NCBI GenBank assembly: GCA_963971575.1
Contig: OZ020616.1
Location: 33,894,306 to 33,958,305, forward strand
Reading direction: 5' to 3'
Length of the DNA: 64,000 nucleotides
Source: Liopterus haemorrhoidalis
Taxonomy: Eukaryota > Arthropoda > Insecta > Coleoptera > Dytiscidae
Shown here: positions 51,727 to 62,274 of the stretch, one piece after another
Layout: every line of letters begins with the position of its first letter
Position numbering within the stretch: position 1 is the first letter of the stretch
Notes under the pieces: generated by a model
The model's input: the letters and a program-made list of their open reading frames with translations, nothing else
Database searches by the model: none
What the model was told of the DNA's origin: nothing
Translations under genes and position numbers: made by a program

Positions 51727-54463
51727 TTGAAATCATCATCATTATTCTGATGCTGATGATAAAAATGATATAAATTTATTCAATATTTCTGAAATTGTAT
51801 TCCGTTAATTTTTTGTTGTAATTGGAATATTAAAATTTATTATAAATACTTTTTATTGCAAAAATTTGGTTTTATTTTTGAATTTATGGATAAAAAAAAA
51901 ACTAACACTCACTTTCCACATTTTTGCTGATGGTCGAAATCGAATTCCTACCAAATTTCATGGTGGCGAAATAGAGATATTAAACTACCTCTTAAATAAG
52001 ACACCTTAATAAGATATCACCCGACTGAGGCCGTGCCTATCTTAGCGAATATGTTTTATACTCCATTTAGACAGTTAAATGTAACGCTATCTTTTTCGTA
52101 TAATTTATAACATTTACCTTTTGATGAAAATTATTTTAAATTTACACAATGACGTTCGCTTGACAATAAAACTATTTTTAGCGAAACCACCTGAAAACAA
52201 ACTTAATTTAAATATCTTTAATTCCTATTTAAACATAACATAACTACATAAAGCAGAGTGAACTGGAGAAGCAGTTAGGAACAGGATCACTTCTATGACG
52301 TAGGCACGTTTATGCTCAGGAAGAGAAGCATTACTTGCGTACATGCTACGTTAGTCTACATTCGTTTTTATCTGCATCCATTAACAAAAATACAATAATG
52401 ATGACGTGAATTAAATCGTATCTATGGAATTAAATAAAAGTCATCGAAATTTGAATGCTAATATTATTTTTACATGTGTTTATAAACATGGGTATCTATG
52501 TTTATGTTTTGGGAGACCATCAACCTTACCAGTGGTGTATCATAGTAAATTTATACTTTAAAAACTCATAAGTTTTTAGTTTTTTGCTTTAAATTTATAC
52601 TTTATGTTGTTATGGTCTAAAATAATACATTTCTTGAGTTAAATTCTTACTATTGGACTCAACAATGGCCGATGGCGGCGTTGTAATCGCTGTGAAACAG
52701 ATGATCGAAACGAGTACTGTGAAAGTTGTCCTCATTTGTTTACATGTTAAATCTTTGATTTACAATGAATAATTAACAGCTATCCATACTAAATCATTTT
52801 AATTTTTTAAGTGCAGTACCTTCTTCTAAGTCTGCAGTTGAAGGAGAGGAGTTGTTAAACGCCGGTCGTGTTATATTATACGGAATTTCGGAAAAAATGA
52901 TGAGCATGTCAACATATGTGGGTTATGTTTATAAACAAGCAGTCTAAAATCACCACCTCACAAAGTCACTGGAAAATTAAAACTGCAAGATAACCTGCAC
53001 CTGTAAACCGCAACCTTTGTTAGAAACTCGCTGCTTAAAAAAATTACTCATAAACGAAAGCAAACACTTCAGTGAAGCTGTATCAAAATATTTATATACA
53101 ATATTTGAGACCGCATGCCCTAATCCTGTATTAAACTTAGACGGGTAGATATTTATTTGTGCTCGAGAAGGATTTTTATAATTGAGTATTTCTTATTTGT
53201 TGAATATTTTTAATAAATACTAGTTTATTAAATATGAATAATTTAACAATATTGATGTAATCTGTAGATTATAATTGTTTTTAGCACACTCTCACTCTTT
53301 TTCCCGTATTTATAGCATTTCCCCATGCTTTTTTACCTATTTATCTCTTCCACAACACCAAATATATTTTTATTATTTTCACAAATTGTTTTTCATTTGG
53401 AAAAAGTGGAACTGAATGTTTCTCTCTCTTCTTTTCCTAGAGGGACAACCAAATACAATATGACAACTCATTATAACACAAAATAATATATAAAAGAATA
53501 ATAGTTGCTATCAAAAGTTAATGTTGCAAACAAACTGCAACATTTTAAAGTTTAAACGCGATATAAACAACACGAGGTAGCTTCTAGTAAACAATAAACA
53601 GTTACTCGTTCCACTGGTTCAAATTCTGTTCGCTTGGTGTCATTTCATAGCGCTGTTGAGCCCAATATGTTGACCATAACAATGGTTATCTTGATTCTGG
53701 ATGCAGCTGATAGGAATAGACAAATGATGGTGTCTCCATACATGTCGAAGAATTTTTGACCAAGATATTTTTTTTCTTCCAAGTCCTCCTTGGCTTTCTA
53801 TCTTCCCTATATTTAATTGTAATTTGTTTTTATCTTGAATGTTGTATTATGTTTGTAAATATGTATTAAATACTTATAATGAGTACTGTTTATACAGGGA
53901 TAATAGGACCGTCCGAAATGTCCAGCGGTCTAGAAACGGAGAACTTACCTTCTCTGTCTCTGTACGCTTATCCAGGCGGTGGGAACCTATTATTATTATG
54001 TTGTATTATGTTACCGAAGTGTTGGATTTTTTTTCAATATAATTTCTTGTCCAAAATATCCTAGCTTTCCTTTCTTTTTCAACTTCATGATCTTAGGTTG
54101 GCAATTCATTCACAAATGACTTCATCGTTATTAACTCGGTCCATCCAGAAGATTCTGAATATACGTTTGGTTTTCAAAAGCTTGAACTTTTTCCGCACCA
54201 TCCGTATGTCCAGTGCGAAATTTAGTTATTACTATTTGTTCTTTTCGTTTTCCTTGCAGTTTCCTTTGCTAGTGACTAAGTCTTTCTTCATTATATTGTA
54301 CTAAGTTTTTTAATTTCCTTTTTCCTAGTAAATTATTAAACTTAAATTGTCATAGTTCGCAAAATTTATTACAAATAGTAAAAATATTTTAATGTACATA
54401 GTTTTAATAGGAATATGTAAGGTGAGCTATAAGATTTTTCTATTTTTATATGTACTTATTTTG
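51580..54463. other. AT-rich intergenic stretch
   Basis: No gene is supported. A (TA)n run is at about 51694-51722. A plus-strand ATGGCCGATGGCGGC at about 52665 opens a 35-codon frame, but nothing continues it. Several short frames look like chance. Confidence 0.4.
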
Positions 54464-54467
54464 ACGG

Positions 54468-54969
54468 TGTAACAGTACAAGCTACCTGGCAATATTGAAT
54501 CTTAAAAACCCTTTTTAAGAAAAACCATTATGTTTTGTTAATTATGTAAGTGTAATGTTTCTGACGTCATTTCTTGTTTTCAAAGATCAGTATAATTATA
54601 CTTAAATTATTCTATTCTTAAATTTTGTTATCACTCAATAATAACTTGATACTTTCACCCTGAGTGTTCATGAGTCACCCTCATGAACCTTAGTATTAAC
54701 AAATATTGATAACGGGTAATATAAAGTGACCAGGGTGGAAGTAACCAAGGGTAGTAACGTCTAGGAACTAGGAGAGTTAAGTCTAGGAACTAAGAGAGTG
54801 AAGTCTTAAGTCAGTAGTCAGTCTAATCTCAGTATATAAAAGCTGTTCACAACATTAAAGACACAGATAGAAGAGAAGAGTACTTCAAGTTATTTTATTT
54901 TTATCCAAAAGAATAAGTGTTCCACGTCTTTCTCCTCCATTAATAAACTGTTAGTTTCGGCACGTTACA
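54468..54969 (+). mobile_element. Solo LTR, 502 bp
   Basis: It begins TGTAAC and ends GTTACA, flanked by the 4-bp duplication ACGG (54464-54467, 54970-54973). It carries a TATATAAAAGCTGTT promoter-like element (about 54835) and an ATTAATAAA near the end. It is related over most of its length to the LTR at 59458-60277. A 4-bp duplication is common for Gypsy-type elements. No internal coding region is present. Confidence 0.87.
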
Positions 54970-54973
54970 ACGG

Positions 54974-57270
54974 CAATAATGATTATATATTTATATATAT
55001 ATATATATATGCTTCATTATTTTAAATTAGTAGTGAGATATTATTGTTTTTAGGGTTTTGTAAGTATGACCAGAAAATTATTCCGTCACTCATGTATCTA
55101 CCCAAACAGCTAGACTTAAAAAGTTGAAATTTACCATGCTTGTATAACTCTTTGATCCACATGTAGGAAAATATTAGGGATTCAAAGTAACTCCGAAATA
55201 AATACAAATATTTATTCAACGAAAAAATAAATAATTTTTGAATATTGAGTGTGATATCAAATAAAACTACTTGCTACGTGGATAAACCAACAAATTTTTA
55301 TTTTTGAGAAATAATTTTTATGTACCTCACGTTGGGCTTAACATGAGGATTTTTTGTCAATAATGCGCATAAAAGTTTTTGTCTTACACATGGCGCGTAC
55401 CCAGGCGCTTTCCGTAAGTTCAAAATCTCGGCTGTTGAGTGACTAATTGTTTCCGATACGTGCTATTTACAGGTTTCGCTGTCGTCGCGCCAGTTGAACA
55501 GTTTAATTACGATTTTGATAATGCTTTTTGAATATTTGGTAAGGTTAAATTAATTTCCGATGTAATTCTAAATTGTGTATCTAAAAATCTTTATTTTAGT
55601 TTTATTTCCATCAATACATACAGTAATTAAAAAAGTATTAAATTCATAATTTTTTTAAAATTATTATTATTATTATCTTATATAAATATGTGTTTACACT
55701 AGGGCAGAATGGAACCATCTCAGGAAGATTTAGGTAGTACAATATTTTAAAATATGTATGTTTTCATTATGAATACAGTCTGTCCAGAACTTTAGTATGA
55801 TTGCTAATAGCTGTAATCACCTTACAGCAGTTGCTATATAAATTAAGGTAGCTTATTTCCGAAGTTTTATTTTTTATATAGGAGCTCCTCATTTTGTACT
55901 TTAGTATGATGTATTAAAATGTGTAAAATTTCATCTCACACGTTAACACGTGTCGCATCAAGCTTGAAATTTAAAAAAATCAACAAATACTGTTTTTTTA
56001 ACTTATCCATAATATTTTTTTCTGGATTCTACATAACTACATAACAATTGATTGAACGATACTAATTCTGCAGCGGTTTTACTCGCGGAACTGAGTAGTG
56101 CTACGCTTTATACGTTTGTTTTTACATTTTTATACGAGAATTCTGACCACGCCTAATGTTTTGAATATTTATACATTTACAGTCATCCTTTCTTACCCCA
56201 TAATAGCCATTTTTAATTACCGCCAATAGTCTTAGATGCAGTATGCCGGAATTTTTTACTAACTAACAAACATTTTTAATAGATATCGTGTTTCTCTATG
56301 TTGCCTTACGCAGAGCGTAGCGCTACTCAATTCTGCAACTAAAACTGCTCCAGAATTAGTATAGTTAAACCGATTTTGTCGAGGTTTGTCTCAAATGATT
56401 ATTTAAGTTGTGTAGAACCCAGAAAAAAATATATAGGATAAGTTAGAAGTACCGGTTTCCGAGGAAGAGGAAAAGTTTTCAAATAAAACTTAGAATTGAT
56501 TCATTTTTTTAAATTTAAGCACGTATTAACGTAATCCAATAGAGCTGAAAAACAGAGCCGTAAGTGGTCGCCCAGACTAGCTTAAGAGGATCCTATACTC
56601 GGTCCGCGCGGAGCGTAAAACACATGTTAGGACTTAATAGATTTTACCTACGCTAATCAACTGATCAAAATTTAACAAAAACATATGTAAAGATAATTTA
56701 TAAATCTTTGATCCTGTTGATTGTTTTTTCTTAAATTCCTTCCTCTTTATGAATAATTGCACTTGCAAATTAAGCAATTTGAAAGTAAAGAAACCCAAAA
56801 AAAAATTAAAAAAATACACAATGCAGGCAAAGTTTAATGTGTCAGTTGTACATACATACAAAACTGTGACTTATATTAGTTAGTAGTACTGCAAAATTTG
56901 AATAGTCAAAATGAATTTTTTTAATTGAAAATATGCTGCCTCTAGCGGACAGAAGTCTGAATCTATAAAACTCCGCCCCAAGTACAGTCAAGTAAGAAAA
57001 CTGACAAAACTTATCCAAGGTCATTGTTAGCTTTCGGAAGATTTATTTCATAGATTATTTCAGTATAAACATAAGATTTTAAAATATTTTAGAGGGAAAA
57101 AATCATTTATAATTTATTTACCGATCTTTTTAAATCTTCTTAATTAATTTATCCAAATTTTTAGGAAGATCGTACTATATACACACAAGTAAATCGCTCT
57201 AATTGTAAATAATTCATAAAGGGTTACGAATTTAGAAAAAATAATACAACAGAATCAACAAATAATATGG
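54974..57270. other. AT-rich intergenic stretch
   Basis: Between genes C and B. A short (TA)n run lies at about 54988-55011. Nothing else is recognised. Confidence 0.4.
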
Positions 57271-57274
57271 GTAA

Positions 57275-57420
57275 CCAGACAACTGGGGCAGTAAGACAAT
57301 TCGGGCCGTTCACAATTGAGGCTTTTCACAACTGGGGCCATTAACAACTGGGCCAATGGACAATTCAGGCCGTACACAATTGGGGCTTTTCACAACTGGG
57401 ACCATTAACAAACAGGCCAA
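57275..57420. repeat. Tandem repeat, about 64-bp unit
   Basis: Two units share GGCCGTTCACAATTGAGGCT and TTTTCACAACTGGG(G/A)CCATTAACAA, with a partial third at the left. It is built of smaller variants of CACAACTGGGGC. Located about 540 bp downstream of the gene C stop. Confidence 0.8.
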
Positions 57421-57950
57421 GATTATATAAACAAATATTACAAATGATAAATATGGAATTATGTCTTTCATTTTTTTAATTTCTTTTTATTTAGACATTA
57501 GTAATTATAAAAATATAAATTCGATCCTATTATGTTCGATATTTGTATCCCCCCATAAATTACGTTTAATCCCCATAACAGATAGTCAGTCTAATGAAGT
57601 CAATCACTCTGTTGTTCTGGACATACTATATTAACTCGTAAGGATAACACTACGGGTTTGCTGTTAAAACTCACTATTTCAACAGACATGTTGCCGTAAA
57701 CTTCAATTTTTATCAACGTATTGGCTATCGATTGTCAACATTTTGGTTAACATCTGCCTTTTATACTAATGTAAATGTACGCTACCAATAACATTATTAC
57801 TAGTCAGTTGGTCTTTCAAAAGTATAAGGAAGACAGTAAATAATCACACTTTATAAGCACAAGTATCACATGGTCCTATCACCAGGAGAAGTATTGTATC
57901 ATATAAAACTTTGTAATTCAGTAGATGTAGTTCTTGATATTGAAAATATG

Positions 57951-58003
57951 TTACTTGAATTCTGGTGGTTTGGTTGGTAGCAGGAAACACAGAAGACCAC
58001 AAA
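57951..58003 (-). CDS. Gene C terminal exon
   Basis: The exon is 53 bp, with acceptor TTTTTGCAG. It encodes CGLLCFLLPTKPPEFK and TAA (57951-57953). Confidence 0.93.
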
Positions 58004-60942
58004 CTGCAAAAATATTAAATAAGTAGCAGAAAATAAAAAATAAATACATAAAAGAGAAATACATTAGCAAGAAAATAACACAATTTTCTAAACATATTAA
58101 ATTAAAGTTTATAAGAAACCTAATACATTTCCAACGCTTAGTTGGCTCACAGAACATACACGGCAAGTTCTTCATTTATTTGTTTACATACAAACCATGT
58201 AGTTGACGTAACGTTGACCAATCATGATCATTATATAATCAGACAATCATATTTAAGTATTAGTTATTTGATGCTAAGTCGGGCACCGACATGATTTGCC
58301 TAGTTTCAAAAGATGAAAATTCCGAAATGAAATCAGCGGGGATTGAACCCGTATTCCTATATACACCGTCTTCCCACGGAACCACGGCAATTCTACAAAA
58401 AACTTACTTTAAGGTAAATGAAACTTACCTAGTGTTACACCACCAACAAATAAGAAAGGTGGAAAACATCCTGCTTCCAGTAAGTATGGGAATAGTACAT
58501 TACCTATCATGCAACCTATTCTTCCAGACATCATAGCTAAGGACACAGTCATCGTCCTGAAACAAAAAAATTATACCAGTGAAATATAAGATTTATCTTT
58601 ATTAGAATTAATTAATGTTTATTTATTTACAAATAATTAAAAATGTTTTATTTACATATATTTAATGTAAGCTTTTCTCGACATTCTTGTCTCATATTTA
58701 ATAGTTGTCAAATATGAGTCATACGACTCATATTTAATAGTTGTAAACTAACACTCAGGTTACCGTAACCATTTCTAACCAAACCTTACTTATTTAATGG
58801 TCAGCTCGGCGATAGTCAATTCGGTGATGGTCAACTCGACGATGTCAACTCAGCGACGTCAACGTAAATTCAGTAACGTCAATTCGGCGATGGTCAACTT
58901 GGAGAGGGTGACAAATATTATTTTAAAAAGAAAATTTTATACGCAAGGAGACCAGTGGAGTGTTGCAAATGATATTTTTTTTTTACTTTTTATTTTATTT
59001 TGAACAATTTCTTAATTTATTTAAGTAGGCAGTATTAGGTACTTAAATAAACAGGTGCGGTTTTCCTTAAATCAAATCAAAATGTCACTTTTTAAGAATA
59101 CCTATACATGAAAATTGCAGTATCTGTAAATTTGTTTTACTACCAAATTATATTATGTTCACATTGCAAAATAGTTTTCAGTACAAATTAAAATCTAAGA
59201 TATTTTTGATATAAAAAGAGCCAGTAAAAAAGAGTAAAAAATAATTGCCCTGTTGCACGCTACTTTCCAGCTGTATTTGTACACATACCCAACTTTTGCA
59301 GCTGGAAATCAAATACTGCGCAGCAAAAGTAGCTATGTGTGTACTTAGCTTAAGCCTGTGATGATTACGGAAATCATGACTTCATCAATCATTTAATGAT
59401 AATTACCGAATCCTAATCGTCACGACCTACTTAACAGGCTTCTTCTTTATTTAGCGTTGTAGCAGTACAAGCCACCTGGCACTATTGAATCTTAAAAACC
59501 TTTATTAAGAAAAACATTACGTTTTGTTAATTATGTAACTAATATTCCTGACGTCATTTCTTGTTTTCACATATCATTATAATTATGCTTAAATTATTCT
59601 ATTCTTAAATTTTGTTATCACTTAATAATAACTTGGTACTTTCACCCTGAGTGTTGATGAGTTACCCTTATGAACCTTAGTATTGTAAAATATTGATAAT
59701 GAGTAATAGAACATGACCAGGGTGGAAGAGGTTAATGAAAGAAAGTCTAAGGGTGTAAAATGTTAGTCAGTAGTCAGTCTAATGTCTTATATAAAAGCTG
59801 TTTACAACATCAAACTCGCAATTAGTCAGAAGACAGTCAGAATAGAGTCACTAAGTCAGAATAGAAGTCTCAGTCAGAAGAAGTTAGAAGAGAAAAGTAC
59901 CTCAAGCTATTTTATTTTTATAAGTGTTCCACTAACTGAGAATGCTGAGTAAGTAGACGGATTCATTTGTAAATTTATTTTTATACATTTTTTTAAATTT
60001 TGTAACATTTGTAACTATATTCTAATCTGTCGACTTGTAAATACATGTGTATATTTAGTGGAGTCCCGTTTATTGTTATTACGTTATCTCTTCAAACTCT
60101 GCTCTTGCTATCCTTCCTAGAATAATCTACATATACAATACTTATTTATATATATTTTCTTTTCCTAATTTCACTCTAGTTCTCTCACACTGTTATAATT
60201 CAATTAATTTTTATATAGTTTTATATTTTATAAGTCTTCCCCCCCCATTAGTAACTGTTAGTTTTCGGCACGTTACAGCGTTATCGTCTAAAACCTTACA
60301 AAAAAATTAAATATTAAGCAAATTTTACCTTAGAGTAGTAGGGAATATTTCCACTATTATACTAACAATCACAGTACTGCTTATCATGGCCATTGTTACA
60401 AATGCAGAAGAATACGCTAATGTTGCAAATGAAGTTGTTGACCAGTAATTTGCCATACCAGTCACACCAGATATCACAAATGTAAAAACTGAAACAAAAT
60501 ATAAGTAAAAGTAATGAAATTAGTAAATAATCACAGTCAAATAATAGTCAGAGAACAACTTACTTATAAGATTCTTTTTTCCCATAGCGTTTATTAAAGT
60601 TTGGACAAATGAATACCCAGCTACGGAGAAACTTGCGACGATGATTGAATTTGTGTACACAGTAAAATCAACATCAGTCTGCAATTATTAAAAATCAATA
60701 TGATTTTTCTTTAGTAGTCAAGGACAAAAAAAAACCTTTTTAGTTTATTAACTATTATTAAAATACTACTAACCACTACGCATTCTGTCAAGGCTTGTTC
60801 TTCAATAGTAGTATTTGGACTGTAGTTGGGCGAATACTCCAACATTTCACACAAAGATGCATTTGAAGTATAATTATGAACTTGGTAATATTCATCAATC
60901 GTTGTAAATAATTGTGGAAGCCACAGTCGCAGTGTGTTTACT
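57951..60942 (-). CDS. Transporter gene C: SV2-like MFS transporter, last five exons
   Basis: Minus-strand exons 60942-60774, 60678-60564, 60488-60329, 58556-58429 and 58003-57951 join in frame and end in TAA. They correspond one to one with the last five exons of gene B, with identical intron phases and identical lengths except the first, which is two codons longer. The encoded part covers the TM7/TM8 extracellular loop to the C terminus. No lesion is seen, so the gene is probably functional. Upstream exons lie right of the window; none were found in 60943-64000. It is the upstream neighbour of gene B in a head-to-tail array. Confidence 0.92.
58265..58400 (-). mobile_element. tRNA-derived SINE fragment in a gene C intron
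   Basis: On the minus strand there is a tRNA-like A-box segment (CCGTGGTTCCGTGG) and a strong B box (GGGTTCAATCCCCG). It ends about 30 bp from the gene C exon donor. It lacks a full tRNA fold. Confidence 0.55.
58429..58556 (-). CDS. Gene C exon (TM11)
   Basis: The exon is 128 bp, with acceptor TGTTTCAG and donor GTAAGTTT. It encodes TMTVSLAMMSGRIGCMIGN and FPYLLEAGCFPPFLFVGGVT. Confidence 0.94.
58797..58905. repeat. Tandem repeat, about 15-bp unit
   Basis: About seven degenerate copies of GGTCAACTCGGCGAT lie head to tail, inside a gene C intron. Confidence 0.85.
59458..60277 (+). mobile_element. Solo LTR, 820 bp, in gene C intron
   Basis: It starts TGTAGC and ends GTTACA, with the 4-bp duplication GCGT (59454-59457, 60278-60281). 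It matches the LTR at 54468-54969 at both ends (GTACAAG.CACCTGGCA..., ...GTTTTCGGCACGTTACA) but has about 320 bp extra near the 3' half. A TATATAAAAGCTGTT element is at about 59788. It lies antisense to gene C, 51 bp upstream of the exon end at 60329 in window coordinates. Confidence 0.85.
60329..60488 (-). CDS. Gene C exon (TM9-TM10)
   Basis: The exon is 160 bp, with acceptor TGTTTCAG and donor GTAAAATT. It encodes GVTGMANYWSTTSFATLAYS and VEIFPTTL. Confidence 0.94.
60564..60678 (-). CDS. Gene C exon (TM8)
   Basis: The exon is 115 bp, with acceptor AATTGCAG and donor GTAAGTTG. It encodes TDVDFTVYTNSIIVASFSVA and ends NAMGKKNLI. Introns on either side are short (95 and 75 bp). Confidence 0.94.
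60774..60942 (-). CDS. Gene C exon (extracellular loop TM7/TM8)
   Basis: The exon is 169 bp, with acceptor AATTTCAG and donor GTTAGTAG. It encodes VNTLRLWLPQLFTTIDEYYQ, then SLCEMLEYSPNYS and TECVV. Three N-glycosylation sequons (NYT, NAS, NTT) replace the single one in gene B. Confidence 0.93.
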
Positions 60943-60959
60943 CTGAAATTAATTTAATT

Positions 60960-62270
60960 TAAATAATAATAATAATAATATTTTTTTTATTAGGTACCGA
61001 AATAATAATATTACAGAGAAACAAAAAGAAAATACATATAATAAACATAAAATGGTGCCTAAAAGGTACAAGATCAGCTAAAAGCTGCTTACTTCAAAAA
61101 CACAGCAACTTCAAATTAGACGGTACTGAATTATAAATATTAGCCGCTTGATATGAAAAGGACGCCTAAACTGTTTTGTGAAATGTTTAGGCAGAGTTAT
61201 TTTATATTTTTACCTAATGTTAACATTGTGCACGTCAGTACGAAATCTAATTTTGACATGGAACTTTTGACATGATTATTTTATAATAAAAAACTGCTGC
61301 ATGCAAGAAACGTCTTTGTGACATATCGAGCCACTTTGTCCTTACCAGATACAGCGAGATATGTGCGTTTCTACTGACATTATAAATTAGTCTCAGGCAG
61401 GAGTTTTGAACTTTTTCAATTTTTTTGACTGTCAGATTGTCCAAACAGGGACCGTAGAGAACATCATAGTAATTAAACAACTCAGTATTAGCGAGTCACA
61501 GAGCTGTTTTTTCAATGCAATATTTAGACAATCTTTGCTACCGTACAGTACTTTTAATTTACTGTATGCAAATTGTAATTGTTTAGAAATATGTTGTTTA
61601 AATCGTAATTTATTATCTAAGAGAGCACCTATATTTTTTGCATAGTCTGAATACGTAATGACACAGTTATTAATTTTGATCTCAGAATTTTTAAGAAAGT
61701 TTATATATATAAAAGTTTAATAAGTTTTCAAAATATTATGATTTTCTGGATTTAAATTTAGGTAGTGTTCCCTAGCTACTTGATTTAAAGTTTCCAAATC
61801 ATTGTTAATGCTCTCAATTGCAGTCTTATGATTTTTAATGTTAAAGGAAATATACAATTGCGTATCATGGGCGTAGAAGTGATTCTTGCTAAAAACAATG
61901 TGACGGTGAAAATTGACAGTGTAAATCGTGTATAACAAGGGTCCTAATATAGATCCTTGTGGCAGCCGTGAGTAAATTAACTCTTCTGAAGATTCATTGT
62001 TGTCAATACAAACTTTCTGTTTCAAGTAATACAAGAATAGTAACGAAGTTACTATCATTTGCATTTTACGTGCAAATCATCTACATCTACAACATGAGAA
62101 AGCGCTGCTTGACAGCTAAAACCCGATCTAAAACCTGGCTGATTTGGGGGGGGGGGTAGGATATTCAAATTGTTTATGTAGGTTCTTATTTGTTTATCAA
62201 TATTTTTTCTATTATTTTGGACATGGTCGGTAACACTTAACATTAAAGGTTTATAAAACACAGAAACATT
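60960..62270 (-). pseudogene. Decayed LINE in gene C intron, mutated catalytic box
   Basis: The minus strand encodes QPGFRSGFSCQAALSHVVD (near 62140), LPQGSILGPLLYTIY (near 61950) and HFYAHDTQLYISF (near 61870), where relatives have YADDTQ, so one catalytic aspartate is replaced by histidine. It ends with YYDVLYGPCLD...KVQNSCLRLIYN (near 61440). An (AAT)n tail at 60967-60985 marks the 3' end. Frameshifts are present. The order identifies a non-LTR reverse transcriptase. Confidence 0.82.
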
Positions 62271-62274
62271 TTAG

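Noticed and set aside
52665..52775. ATGGCCGATGGCGGC as a gene start
   Set aside because: Only about 35 codons, no splice donor with a matching downstream exon and no recognisable domain.
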